Assembly: GCA_963721105.1 (NCBI GenBank)
Contig: CAVRHY010000017.1
Coordinates: forward strand, 206,403 to 270,402
Reading direction: 5' to 3'
DNA length: 64,000 nucleotides
Source of the DNA: Thermohalobaculum sp963721105
GTDB lineage: Bacteria; Pseudomonadota; Alphaproteobacteria; Rhodobacterales; Rhodobacteraceae
Shown here: positions 24,864-35,185 of the stretch, in pieces
How the letters are laid out: each line of letters opens with the position of its first letter
How positions within the stretch are numbered: the first letter of the stretch is position 1
Position numbers and translations under genes: made by a program
Notes under the pieces: generated by a model
Databases searched by the model: none
Told to the model about the DNA's origin: nothing
The model's input: the letters and a program-made list of their open reading frames with translations, nothing else

Positions 24864-26235
24864 GGCAGACTCCGGAAACAGCACGCGGGATCCGGCCGCC
24901 CGGGTCCTGGCGGGACTCGACCGGCTGGCGCCCGAGGGTCGGCTGGGCGTCGCCGTCTCGGGGGGCGGCGACTCGATGGCCTTGCTGGCCTTCGCGGTCG
25001 ACTGGGCCCGGCGCCGCGGGCGAGAGGCCCACGCCGTCACGGTCGACCATGCGCTGCGCTCCGGCAGTGCCGGCGAGGCGGCCTTCGTCGCGGCGCACTG
25101 CGCGCGCGTCGGTGTCGCGCACCGGACGCTGCGCGCCGGCCCGATGCCGCCCGGCAACCTGCCTGCGGCGGCGCGCGAGGCGCGCTATGGCCTGATCGCC
25201 GGGTGGGCGCGCGGCGAGCGGATCGCCGGCGTCGCTCTGGGCCACACGATGGACGACCAGGCCGAGACGCTGCTGATGCGGCTGGCGCGTGGCGCGGGCG
25301 TCGAGGGGCTGTCGGGCATGGCTGCGCGGCGCGATTGGCAGGGCATCGCCTGGCTGCGGCCGATGCTGGGCATCAGGCGCGCGGCGCTGCGCGACTGGCT
25401 GCAGGTGCGCGGCATCCCCTGGATCGACGACCCGACGAACGAGGAAGACGCCTATGACCGGGTGAAGGCGCGCCGGGCACTGGTTGCGCTGGAGCCACTG
25501 GGCATCAGCGTTGAGGGGTTGGCCGAGACCGTACGGACGCTGGCGCGCCAGCGCCACGTGCTGGCGCGCGCGGCGGCCGAGATCGAGGCCGCCGCCGTCC
25601 GGTGGGGCGCCTATGGCGAGGCGCGCCTGGCGCTGGAGCCGCTGCGCGAGACCGAGCGTGACACGGCGTTGCGGGTCTTTGCCGAGACGCTGGTTCGCGC
25701 CGCCGGGCGCGCGCAGCGGCCGCGCTTCCGCTCGGTCGAGCCGGCGCTGTCGGCTCTGATCGGCGGCAAGGGGCGCGCGCTGACGCTGGGCGGGTGCCTC
25801 GTGGTGCCGGACCTCGAGGGCGGCAGCCTGCTGGTATGCCGCGAGCCCTCTGCCGCCGCCGCGCCCGTGCCGCTGCGCCCGCCGGGGCTGGTCTGGGACG
25901 GCCGCTGGCGGATCGCCATGCCGGCGGGCGTGGCCGAGGAGCCGGGCGGCGGGTCGCTGACGATCGGCGCGCTGGGCCAGGCGGGATGCGACTGCCTGGG
26001 CCGGGCCGCGCGCGCGGGCGCCTGGCAGCCGCCCGAGGGCTGGGCGGCTGCGCCCCGCCCGGTGCGCGAGACGGTGCCGGCCGTCTATGCCGCCACCGGC
26101 GGAGGGCCGGGCGGGCCGGGCGAGAGCGGCGCCCTGCTGGCCGTCCCGGCGGCGGGCTTCCTCGCGCCGGGGGCGCCGACCGGGCTGGCCGCTGTCGAGG
26201 CGACGCCGCTGCGGTCCCGGGATGCGGTCCTGTGA
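24856..26235 (+). CDS. tilS: tRNA(Ile)-lysidine synthase TilS
   Basis: 459 aa. Converts C34 of the CAU anticodon of tRNA-Ile to lysidine so that it reads AUA. The PP-loop SGGGDSMALL lies near residue 36, with TVDHALRSGS, LGHTMDDQAETLLMRLARGAG and PLGIRR-like substrate motifs following. GTG start (MAEADSGNS) overlaps the cpoB stop. The C-terminal half is Gly/Ala/Pro-rich and little conserved. The following 255-bp gap holds the ftsH promoter region. Confidence 0.92.
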   Translation: MAEADSGNSTRDPAARVLAGLDRLAPEGRLGVAVSGGGDSMALLAFAVDWARRRGREAHAVTVDHALRSGSAGEAAFVAAHCARVGVAHRTLRAGPMPPGNLPAAAREARYGLIAGWARGERIAGVALGHTMDDQAETLLMRLARGAGVEGLSGMAARRDWQGIAWLRPMLGIRRAALRDWLQVRGIPWIDDPTNEEDAYDRVKARRALVALEPLGISVEGLAETVRTLARQRHVLARAAAEIEAAAVRWGAYGEARLALEPLRETERDTALRVFAETLVRAAGRAQRPRFRSVEPALSALIGGKGRALTLGGCLVVPDLEGGSLLVCREPSAAAAPVPLRPPGLVWDGRWRIAMPAGVAEEPGGGSLTIGALGQAGCDCLGRAARAGAWQPPEGWAAAPRPVRETVPAVYAATGGGPGGPGESGALLAVPAAGFLAPGAPTGLAAVEATPLRSRDAVL

Positions 26236-26411
26236 CCGGACGGCGGGATGCAGCGCCGGGATGGGTCCCCCGTGACCGGCCCCCGGGTATGCGGCACCGT
26301 GACGGGCCCCGTGGGCTGCCCCCGTGACCGGGCCCCCGAGGCGCCTTCCGATGCGGGATGCGATGCGCCCGGCAGCGGGTGCGGCGAATGACGGCGGGCA
26401 TGGTCGCGGAC

Positions 26412-26439
26412 CTTATCTCGCGCTATGAATACCCTATCT
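26412..26439 (+). promoter_or_regulatory. Candidate heat-shock-type promoter of ftsH
   Basis: CTTATC (26412-26417), a 14-bp spacer and CCCTATCT (26432-26439) in an AT-rich patch 52 bp before the ftsH start. The -10-like box resembles the RpoH element CCCCATNT; the -35 is a weak match to CTTGAA. ftsH is heat-induced in many proteobacteria, so this is a reasonable but unproven assignment. Confidence 0.3.
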
Positions 26440-26490
26440 AGGAGGATGACGCGGCGCCGCCGCGCCTCCCCGCGTTGAGAGGAAAGATCA

Positions 26491-28407
<1,917 letters not shown>

Positions 28408-28428
28408 GGCGCGACCGAAGGAACGCGA

Positions 28429-28456
28429 GGCCGGGGCGGTGCGCCCCGGCCTTTTT
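28429..28456 (+). terminator. Rho-independent terminator after ftsH
   Basis: GGCCGGGGCG (28429-28438), loop GTG, CGCCCCGGCC (28442-28451), then TTTTT. Textbook intrinsic terminator 22 bp after the ftsH stop. Confidence 0.92.
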
Positions 28457-28537
28457 CGTTTGCGCGGCGCCTGCGGGCGCGGTCTTCTGACCCGGCCGGG
28501 CCGGGCCGGGGCGGGGCGCGGCGGGCAGGGAGGGCAA

Positions 28538-29578
28538 ATGGCCGGCGTCGATTGTCAGGGCGAGCCCGGCGGGCCTCGCGTCATCGTCCGCGAGTCGCCG
28601 ATCCGGCTGCCCGGACCCGAGGACATCGTCGTCGACCACGCGGCGAACATCGCCTTCGTCGCCGCGCAGCGGCGGCGCAGCGGCCGGCGCCGGCTGAAGC
28701 CGCACGAGCTGCCCGGCGCGGCGCTCTACGCGCTGGACCTGGGCGCGGCCGCGCCCGTTCCGCGCCTGCTGTTCGACCAGCAGGCGGCGGACTTTCCGTT
28801 CCACACGCGCGGGATCGCCTACTTTGCCGGCGGTGGCGCGCGGCGGCTTTTCGTCATTAACATGCGGGCAGCGGACGAGCACACGGTCGAGGTCTTCGAC
28901 GTCACCGGCGAGGATTTCGGCTCGCTGGGCCTCAGCCACGTCCGCACGGTGGCGGACGCCTCGCTGGTCAGCCCGAATGACCTGGCGGCGCTGGACGCCG
29001 AGCGCTTCTACGTCGCCAACGACCACGGCGCGCTGCCGGGGGCCGGGCGATTCCTCGAGGACCTGCTGGCGCGACCTATCTCGACGCTGGTGTTCTTCGA
29101 CGGCGGGGTCTGCCGGGTCGTGGCGGGCGGGCTGGCCTTTGGCAACGGCGTCGCCGTCGATCACGTGCGTCGCCGGGTCTACGTGGCGGCGACGCGCGCG
29201 CGGCGGCTGCACGTCTATGACGTCGACCCGGCCGACCCGGCGCGGCTGACCGAGCGGGCGCCGATCCCGCTGCCCGGCTGCCCGGACAACCTGGAATGGG
29301 ACGAGGACGGCGCGCTCTGGATCGGCGCGCATCCCAGCCTGCCGGTGCTTGCGCTCTACCACAAGGGCCTGCGGCGGAGCGCGCCTGCGCAGGTGCTGCG
29401 CGTGCGCTTTGACGCTGCCGGCCGGGCGGAGGTCCAGGAGGTCTGGCGCGACGATGGCGGTGCCGCGATCAGCGGCGTCAGCGTCGCCGCGGTGCATGGC
29501 CGCGGCCCGGTGCGGCGTCTGCTGCTGGGCCAGGCGCTGGAGGACTTCCTGCGCGACTGCGAGCTGCGCGAGGGGTGA
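28538..29578 (+). CDS. Paraoxonase/arylesterase-like beta-propeller protein
   Basis: 346 aa. Resembles the PON1/arylesterase (SMP-30-like) six-bladed propeller. The calcium-ligand segments align: LPGPEDIVVD (Glu), VSPNDLAALD (Asn-Asp) with FYVANDHG, AFGNGVAVD (Asn) and GCPDNLEWDEDGALWIGAHP (Asp-Asn). The active-site region of PON1 (PHGIS) is FHTRGIAYF here, so catalysis may differ. Likely a lactonase or arylesterase; the substrate cannot be told. No signal peptide. ATG preceded by GGGAGGG. Convergent with the uxaA operon. Confidence 0.72.
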   Translation: MAGVDCQGEPGGPRVIVRESPIRLPGPEDIVVDHAANIAFVAAQRRRSGRRRLKPHELPGAALYALDLGAAAPVPRLLFDQQAADFPFHTRGIAYFAGGGARRLFVINMRAADEHTVEVFDVTGEDFGSLGLSHVRTVADASLVSPNDLAALDAERFYVANDHGALPGAGRFLEDLLARPISTLVFFDGGVCRVVAGGLAFGNGVAVDHVRRRVYVAATRARRLHVYDVDPADPARLTERAPIPLPGCPDNLEWDEDGALWIGAHPSLPVLALYHKGLRRSAPAQVLRVRFDAAGRAEVQEVWRDDGGAAISGVSVAAVHGRGPVRRLLLGQALEDFLRDCELREG

Positions 29579-29651
29579 GTGGCGCTCCCGGAGGGTTGTG
29601 GAACTCGTTGGGACTTTCGGCAATCTCTTTGGAAATCCGTTCGGCAACCTG

Positions 29652-29694
29652 TTCGGCAACGATCTTTTGCTAACTTGTTGCTAATGGGATGGGG
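29652..29694. repeat. Dispersed intergenic element, copy 1
   Basis: TTCGGCAACGATC-TT-GCTAA ... GGGATGGG matches 61016-61056 almost base for base. Both copies contain CTAA-N7-(C/G)TAA and both lie between convergent genes. Upstream of this copy (29618-29663) is a ~12-bp tandem array of GGCAAtctcttt-type units. Confidence 0.6.
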
Positions 29695-29740
29695 TCCGGG
29701 TTGCGCCGCCGAACGGGCGCAGACCGGTGATGCCGGAGTG

Positions 29741-29846
29741 GTGGGTTTCACCCACGCTTCGGCTGTATGGCGCCCGGGGGCAAGTCGGGCGGTACGGTTC
29801 CGGAGGTGCGGGGGGGCCGGTTATGACGGGGCTGTGGGTTTCACCC
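29741..29846. repeat. Two GTGGGTTTCACCC palindromic units
   Basis: GTGGGTTTCACCCAC at 29741-29755 is a perfect 6-bp stem with a 3-nt loop; GTGGGTTTCACCC recurs at 29834-29846. Similar short palindromes are dispersed in many alphaproteobacterial genomes. They fill the 3' side of the paraoxonase/uxaA convergent gap, which holds no gene. Confidence 0.6.
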
Positions 29847-29869
29847 GCCCTGCGCTGCGCCCGCGGGGC

Positions 29870-31381
29870 TTACATCACGGCGCCGATCTGCCAGGGGACG
29901 AACTCGTAGTCGCCGAGGCCCTGGGCCTCGGAGAACGAGCGTTCGCCCGAGGCGACGGCCAGGACCTTCGCGTAGATCTCGCGGCCGACCTCTTCCAGCG
30001 TGGCCTCGCCGGTCAGGATGCGGCCGGCGTCGATGTCCATGTCCTCGGACATCTTGCGGGCGAGCTCGGAGTTGGTCGCGATCTTGATCGTCGGCGCCGG
30101 CTTGGAGCCGAAGGCGCTGCCGCGGCCGGTCGTGAAGACCACCATGTTGCAGCCCGAGGCGATCTGGCCGGTGACGCTGGCCGGGTCGTAGCCGGGGCTG
30201 TCCATGAAGGCGAAGCCGGGTTTCGTGACCGGCTCGCCGTACTTGTAGACGCCGGTCAGCGGCGAGGTGCCGCCCTTGGCCGCCGCGCCCAGCGACTTTT
30301 CCAGGATCGTCGTCAGCCCGCCCTGCTTGTTGCCGGGGCTGGGGTTGTTGTCCATCGAGCCCTTGTTGCGGGCGGTGTAGTCCTCCCACCACTCGATCAG
30401 GCCGACGAGCTTGTCGCCGACCTTGCGGTCGACGGCGCGGCGCGTCAGCAGGTGCTCGGCGCCGTAGATCTCGGGCGTCTCGGCCAGCACCGTGGCGGCG
30501 CCCTGCGCGACCAGCAGGTCTGACGCGAAGCCGAGCGCCGGGTTGGCCGTGATGCCGGACCAGGCGTCGGAGCCGCCGCACTGGAGCGCCAGCTTGATCT
30601 CGGAGGCGGGGCAGGGCTCGCGCCGGAACTCGTTGGCAAGCGGCAGCATGTCGGCGACGCGCTGGATGCCGACCTCGATGGTGCGGCGGAGCCCGGCGAC
30701 GTTCTGGATGTTCATCGCGTCGAAGAGCGGCCCCTTCTGGATGCCGTGCGCTTCCAGCAGCCAGTCGATCTGGTTCATCTCGCAGCCGAGGCCGACCATG
30801 ACGACGCCGGCGCAGTTCGGGTGCCGCGCATAGCCCCACATGACGCGCTGCAGCGCCTCGAACCCGTCGCCGTTGCCCGCCATGCCGCAGCCGGTGCCGT
30901 GCACGAAGGCGACGACGCCATCGACGTTGGGGTAGGGGGCCAGCACCTCGGGCGTGAAGTGCGCGGCGATCTTGCGCGCCGCGGTCGCCGAGCAGTTCAC
31001 CGAGGTCAGGACCGCGATGTAGTTCCGCGTGCCGACGGCGCCGCTGGCCCGGCGAAAGCCCATGAACGTGTCGCGCGCGTCCTCGGGCACCATCTCGACG
31101 GGGCGCAGGTCCGTCGAGAACTCGTAGTCATGCGCCGTGCCGCGAAACTCGACGTTCTGCGTGTGGACGTGCTCGCCGGGCGCGATGTCGGCGGCGGCGT
31201 AGCCGATGATCTGGTTGTACTTCACGACCTTCTCGCCCGTCGCGATGGCGCGGGTCGCGATCTTGTGCCCGCGCGGGATCAGGCCGGCGGTGGTGACGCC
31301 CTCGACCGCCTGGCCCGCCTGCATCGGGCGGACGGCGGTGACGACGTTGTCGGCGGGGTCGAGGCGGACGAAATCGGCCAT
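29870..31381 (-). CDS. uxaA: UxaA-family altronate/galactarate-type dehydratase
   Basis: 503 aa. The enzyme family dehydrates sugar acids (altronate, galactarate and relatives) to 2-keto-3-deoxy acids. N-terminal SAF-type domain (residues ~10-85, ending GEHVHTQNVEF), then the catalytic region with GTRNYIAVLTSVNCSATAA, FVHGTGCGMAGNG, LGCEMNQIDWL, LALQCGGSDAWSGITANPA and FTTGRGSAFGSKPAPTIKI, where conserved Cys and His would hold the metal. Starts 6 bp after the dctM stop, so it is the distal gene of dctP-dctQ-dctM-uxaA, suggesting the transporter imports the sugar acid it acts on. Altronate versus galactarate specificity is not resolved. Confidence 0.88.
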   Translation of the reverse strand: MADFVRLDPADNVVTAVRPMQAGQAVEGVTTAGLIPRGHKIATRAIATGEKVVKYNQIIGYAAADIAPGEHVHTQNVEFRGTAHDYEFSTDLRPVEMVPEDARDTFMGFRRASGAVGTRNYIAVLTSVNCSATAARKIAAHFTPEVLAPYPNVDGVVAFVHGTGCGMAGNGDGFEALQRVMWGYARHPNCAGVVMVGLGCEMNQIDWLLEAHGIQKGPLFDAMNIQNVAGLRRTIEVGIQRVADMLPLANEFRREPCPASEIKLALQCGGSDAWSGITANPALGFASDLLVAQGAATVLAETPEIYGAEHLLTRRAVDRKVGDKLVGLIEWWEDYTARNKGSMDNNPSPGNKQGGLTTILEKSLGAAAKGGTSPLTGVYKYGEPVTKPGFAFMDSPGYDPASVTGQIASGCNMVVFTTGRGSAFGSKPAPTIKIATNSELARKMSEDMDIDAGRILTGEATLEEVGREIYAKVLAVASGERSFSEAQGLGDYEFVPWQIGAVM

Positions 31382-31387
31382 GCGGGC

Positions 31388-32989
31388 TCACTCGATGAAG
31401 AAGACGTGGGTCAGGTTCGGCCAGACAAGCAGCACGGTCAGCGCCACGAGCTGGATGCAGATGAACGGCAGGAAGCCGCGGAAGATGTCGGTCAGCTCGA
31501 TGCCGGCGGGCGCCACCGATTTCAGGTAGAAGGCGGCCGGGCCGAAGGGCGGGCTGAGGAAGCTGACCTGCATGTTCATGCAGAAGACGACGCCGAACCA
31601 GACCGGGATGAAGTGGGCCGGCACGCTGCCGATCCAGCCGATCTCCTCGGTCGGCAGCTGCGTGACGATCGGCAGGAAGACCGGCATGACCAGCAGGACG
31701 ATGCCGACCCAGTCCATGAAGGCGCCGAGGACCAGGAAGATGAACATCATGACGAGGATGATGCCCATCGTCGGCAGGTCGGCGCCCAGGATCAGCCCGG
31801 CGACGTAGGTCGGCCCGCCGGCGATCGTGTAGGCGCCGGCCAGCGTCGTCGCGCCGATGGTGATCCAGATGATCGTGCCCGTCGACTTGACCGTGCGCAG
31901 CAGGCTGTCGGTGATCAGCGCGACGCTCATCTCGCCGCGCAGGAGCGCGATCACCAGCACGGCGACGACGCCCATGCCGGCGGCCTCGGTGATGCCGGTG
32001 ATGCCGGCATAGATCGAGCCGAGCACGACGCCGATGACGACCAGAGGCGCGATCAGCCCGCGGCTCATGCGCCAGCAGAGCATCCGCCGCTCGCGCCCCG
32101 TCACCAGGAAGATGACGACCGCGGCCACGGCGACGATGGCGGCCATCACCGCCATCTCGGCCGGGGCGACCATCAGCACCGGGTCCTGGCCCTCGGGACG
32201 GACGGCCTGGCCCATCGCCTGGATGAAGACGGCCCGGATCAGCAGCACGCCGGCGATGGCGCCGGCGAAGCCGAGCAGCATCAGCCCGAAGAGCGCCAGC
32301 TTCTCGCGGCCGACCGGCTCGCCCTCGACGGGGTCGGGCAGGGGCGCCTGGTCGGGGTTCAGCTGGGTGCGGGCGATGATGTAGATGATGAAGAAGCTGG
32401 CCAGCATGAAGCCCGGCAGGAAGGACGCCGTGAACAGCGCCTTGATCGAGGTCTCGGTGACCAGCCCGTAGATGATCAGCACGATCGAGGGCGGGATCAT
32501 CGTGCCCAGGCTGCCGGAGGCGCAGATCGTGCCGATGGCCAGGTTCTGGTTGTAGCCGAGGCGCAGCATCTGCGGCAGCGCGATCAGGCCGAGCAGAACG
32601 ACCTCGCCGCCGATGATGCCGGACATGGCGGCCATGATGACGGCCATGATCGAGGTGACGATGGCGATGCCGCCGCGCGTGCGGTTCAGCCAGACGTTCA
32701 GGCTGTCATACATCGTCTGCGCGATGCCCGAGCGTTCCAGCAGCGCCGCCATGAAGATGAACAAGGGTATCGAGATGAGGACGTAATCCGTCATCAGTCC
32801 GTATATTCGCTGGGCCAGGATGTTCAGGACACCGGTGCCGGGCCGCGAGAACACGAGGTCCGGCCCGAACTTCAGCACCAGCACGACGGCGGCGAGGAAT
32901 CCCGAGGCGAGCCCCAGCGGCATGCCGATCGCCAGCAGGACCAGGAGCCCGACCAGGACGACGAGCGAAATGGTGCCGATGTCGGTCAT
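31388..32989 (-). CDS. dctM: TRAP transporter large permease (DctM; COG4664 type)
   Basis: 533-aa multi-helix membrane transporter subunit using a Na+ gradient. Longer than classical DctM (~425 aa) because of an extra pair of helices in the middle, typical of the mannitol/chloroaromatic (FcbT3-like) branch. Conserved segments: SIPLFIFMAALLERSG, MSGIIGGEVVLLGLIALPQM, GSLGTMIPPSIVLIIYG, and SFLSPPFGPAAFYLK near the end. The ATG overlaps the dctQ stop by 4 nt. Confidence 0.93.
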   Translation of the reverse strand: MTDIGTISLVVLVGLLVLLAIGMPLGLASGFLAAVVLVLKFGPDLVFSRPGTGVLNILAQRIYGLMTDYVLISIPLFIFMAALLERSGIAQTMYDSLNVWLNRTRGGIAIVTSIMAVIMAAMSGIIGGEVVLLGLIALPQMLRLGYNQNLAIGTICASGSLGTMIPPSIVLIIYGLVTETSIKALFTASFLPGFMLASFFIIYIIARTQLNPDQAPLPDPVEGEPVGREKLALFGLMLLGFAGAIAGVLLIRAVFIQAMGQAVRPEGQDPVLMVAPAEMAVMAAIVAVAAVVIFLVTGRERRMLCWRMSRGLIAPLVVIGVVLGSIYAGITGITEAAGMGVVAVLVIALLRGEMSVALITDSLLRTVKSTGTIIWITIGATTLAGAYTIAGGPTYVAGLILGADLPTMGIILVMMFIFLVLGAFMDWVGIVLLVMPVFLPIVTQLPTEEIGWIGSVPAHFIPVWFGVVFCMNMQVSFLSPPFGPAAFYLKSVAPAGIELTDIFRGFLPFICIQLVALTVLLVWPNLTHVFFIE

Positions 32990-33582
32990 CGCGGCTCACC
33001 GTGCTGCTGGGCGGCGTCATGCATCGCCTGCTGTTTTTTCATGTGCTCGATGTCGGAGATGTCGAGCTCCTCGTAGTCGTCGTGCTCGATGCGCTCCTTG
33101 CTCCAGTCGTGGATCAGGTTCGACACCGACTGCACCGCGACCAGCACGACGATGACCAGCACGGTCGGCTTGATCGTGGCCGGGATCGGCGGGTCGAAGG
33201 CGGTGCCGAAGGTCTCCCAGCGCATGAGCTTCTCGTAGGCCTCGGTGAAGCCGCCGTAGACGACCGCGGCGGCGAAGGCGACGATCAGCACCGTCGAGAC
33301 CACGTCGCAGAGCCGCTGGGCGCTGCGGGGCATCATGTCGTAGAGGATGTAGATGCGGATATGGCTGCGCTGCTGCATGGCGTAGAGGCCGGAGAGCAGG
33401 AAGACGAAGCCCGCCATCCAGAGCGACAGCTCGTTGGCCCAGAGCGTCGGCGCCTCGAAGACGTAGCGCATGACCACCTCGTAGAACATCACCGAGACGA
33501 CCACGACGATCAGGAGCATGCAGAGGCGGCTGAGAAGCAGGCTGAACCGGTCCATGAAGCCGGTCGTTTCGTGCTCGATCAT
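32986..33582 (-). CDS. dctQ: TRAP transporter small permease (DctQ)
   Basis: 198 aa with four membrane helices (SLLLSRLCMLLIVVVVSVMF; LSLWMAGFVFLLSGLYAM; VVSTVLIVAFAAAVVYGG; TVLVIVVLVAVQSVSNLI) and the DctQ signature YEVVMRYVFEAPTLWANELS. A charged C-terminal tail (HDDYEELDISDIEHMKKQQ) is cytoplasmic. Overlaps dctM. Confidence 0.92.
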   Translation of the reverse strand: MIEHETTGFMDRFSLLLSRLCMLLIVVVVSVMFYEVVMRYVFEAPTLWANELSLWMAGFVFLLSGLYAMQQRSHIRIYILYDMMPRSAQRLCDVVSTVLIVAFAAAVVYGGFTEAYEKLMRWETFGTAFDPPIPATIKPTVLVIVVLVAVQSVSNLIHDWSKERIEHDDYEELDISDIEHMKKQQAMHDAAQQHGEPR

Positions 33583-33606
33583 CGCACCCTCGCCGGAAAT
33601 GGGGGT

Positions 33607-33631
33607 GGGCCGGGTCGCGCGGACCCGGCCC
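33607..33631 (-). promoter_or_regulatory. Hairpin between dctP and dctQ
   Basis: GGGCCGGGTC/GACCCGGCCC, a perfect 10-bp stem with a GCGCG loop, 17 bp downstream of the dctP stop and upstream of dctQ. Without a U-tract it more likely protects the upstream dctP mRNA or causes partial termination, giving excess binding protein over permease, as in many binding-protein-dependent systems. Confidence 0.6.
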
Positions 33632-33648
33632 GGTCACGTCGCCTCAGA

Positions 33649-34674
33649 TCACTCGGCGATCAGGCCGAGGTCCTTCATGAAGGCGAGATGGCTGTCGACC
33701 AGGGCGCGGGCCTCGGGCGTCTTGTCGGCCCAGCCCTGCCACTGCTCCTGCGCCGCCTTGCGGAACGCCTTGCGGTCCTCGTCGGACCAGTCCCAAAGCA
33801 GGACGCCCTTGTCCTTGAGCTGGGCGGCCGCCTGGTTGTTCTTGACCTCGAAGGTCATAGCGGTCTGGAAGGCCAGCTTCTCCATCGCGACTTCCATGAC
33901 GCGCTGCAGGTCCTCGGGCATCGCCTCCCAGGCGTCCAGCCGGCAGGCCAGGTGGTCGGACGGCATCGAGTGGAAGCCGGGATAGGTCGCGTTGTTGACG
34001 ATGTCGTAGAGGCCGAGCCCGACATTGTTGGCGAGGCCGGAGGCGTCGGCGCCCTCGATGATGCCGGTCTCGAGCGCGGTGAAGATCTCGGTGAAGTCCA
34101 TGACGACGGGCTTGGCGCCCAGCGACGCGAAGATCTCGGTCTCGAGCCCCGGCGGCGAGCGGAACTTCCAGTCCTTGAGATCGGCGATGCCCTTGAGCTG
34201 CTTGGACGACGCCAGGCTCTCCTGCCCGTAGATCCACCAGCCGATCAGGTGCATGTTGAACTTGTGGTAGAGGTCGTTCGCGGCGTCCTTGCCGCCGCCG
34301 AAATAGAACCATTCGTACTGCTGCCACGGCGTGTCGTAGCCGCCCATGATGTCGCCGACGAACTGGAAGGCCGGGTTCTTGCCCGTCTGGTAGGCGCCGC
34401 CGGTCATGTCGCAGTCGAGGATGCCGGTGGCGGCCGCGTCGAAGGTCTCGACCGACTTGACGACCGAGGACGAGAAGAACGGCTCGATGTCGATGCGCCC
34501 GCCCGACATCGTCTCGACGTCGTCGAAGAACTGCGCCGCCAGCTTGCCCGACGGCGTCTCGGGCGCGTAGTGCGTCTGGATCCGGAACGTGAACTCGGCC
34601 TGCGCAAAGGCCGAGCCGGCGGTCAGCGCCACCACGGCCGCGCCGAGGCTCGCCATCCTGGCAAATTGGGTCAT
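33649..34674 (-). CDS. dctP: TRAP transporter periplasmic substrate-binding protein (DctP)
   Basis: 341-aa periplasmic receptor of the COG4663 branch. Signal peptide MTQFARMASLGAAVVALTAG ending AFAQA. Family features: FRIQTHYAPETPSG near the mature N-terminus, VETMSGGRIDIEPF, and the conserved ligand-carboxylate Arg region WKFRSPPGLETEIF. I chose the ATG 9 nt after GGGAGG; an in-frame ATG 39 bp upstream is less likely. First gene of the operon. Confidence 0.93.
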   Translation of the reverse strand: MTQFARMASLGAAVVALTAGSAFAQAEFTFRIQTHYAPETPSGKLAAQFFDDVETMSGGRIDIEPFFSSSVVKSVETFDAAATGILDCDMTGGAYQTGKNPAFQFVGDIMGGYDTPWQQYEWFYFGGGKDAANDLYHKFNMHLIGWWIYGQESLASSKQLKGIADLKDWKFRSPPGLETEIFASLGAKPVVMDFTEIFTALETGIIEGADASGLANNVGLGLYDIVNNATYPGFHSMPSDHLACRLDAWEAMPEDLQRVMEVAMEKLAFQTAMTFEVKNNQAAAQLKDKGVLLWDWSDEDRKAFRKAAQEQWQGWADKTPEARALVDSHLAFMKDLGLIAE

Positions 34675-34754
34675 CGTTTTCCTCCCGTATTTTTTGGCGG
34701 TCCCGTCGCTCATCGTGCCTGCGGCGGGTGTCCGTCGCGAACGCTATCCCGTCC

Positions 34755-34772
34755 CCGTTGCGGTTTCAACGG
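34755..34772. promoter_or_regulatory. Inverted repeat upstream of the TRAP-uxaA operon
   Basis: CCGTTG-CGGTTT-CAACGG, a perfect 6+6 inverted repeat 80 bp upstream of the dctP start, in the divergent interval before the microORFs. Plausible operator for a sugar-acid regulator, but no regulator gene is adjacent. Confidence 0.45.
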
Positions 34773-34939
34773 AGATGGCCGGGCCGGCGAGTGTGCCCGG
34801 CCGGCAGCCGCTGGCAGAAGGGGCGGGCGGTCGCGGGCCGGCGGCCGGACGGCAGCGGAGGCGGGATTGCGCGTGACGCACCACGCGGGCACGGTCCCGC
34901 CGAGGGGCGCGGGGGGAGCGTCGCCGCGGGAGGTGACCG

Positions 34940-35065
34940 ATGGCGAAGCAGCTCATCTTCTGCGAGACGGTCGTGCCCGTTTCGCCGGGACGGCACGCCG
35001 CCTGGTCTGTCGCACAGGACCGCGGCAACCTCGCCTTCGCGGCCGGCTCGACGGTGGCCCGGTGA
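34940..35065 (+). CDS. Hypothetical 41-aa microORF (first of a coupled pair)
   Basis: MAKQLIFCETVVPVSPGRHA... starts at an ATG with GGGAGG exactly 7 nt upstream, a strong site for such a GC-rich genome. No signal peptide or TM helix; one Cys. Its TGA overlaps the ATG of the next microORF (TGATG), as in translationally coupled operons. I do not recognise the family. It could be a genuine small protein or chance coding. Confidence 0.4.
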   Translation: MAKQLIFCETVVPVSPGRHAAWSVAQDRGNLAFAAGSTVAR

Positions 35066-35178
35066 TGACGGCGGATTTCTTCCGGCGCGACGCGCTGGAG
35101 CTGATCGACCAGAACCTGGTCTCGCCGAGGAACCTCGAGGCGCTGCGCCAGAGGGCCGTGCGGGCGTCCGCCGCCTGA
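35065..35178 (+). CDS. Hypothetical 37-aa microORF (second of a coupled pair)
   Basis: MTADFFRRDALELIDQNLVS... is a likely amphipathic helix rich in charged residues, ending RAVRASAA. It begins in the TGATG overlap with the preceding microORF and ends 7 bp before the convergent SRAP gene stop. Function unknown. Confidence 0.38.
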   Translation: MTADFFRRDALELIDQNLVSPRNLEALRQRAVRASAA

Positions 35179-35185
35179 GCGACAG

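Noticed and set aside
29652..29694. Bona fide CtrA binding site
   Set aside because: Half-sites are CTAA rather than TTAA and the element lies between convergent gene ends; kept only as a repeat.
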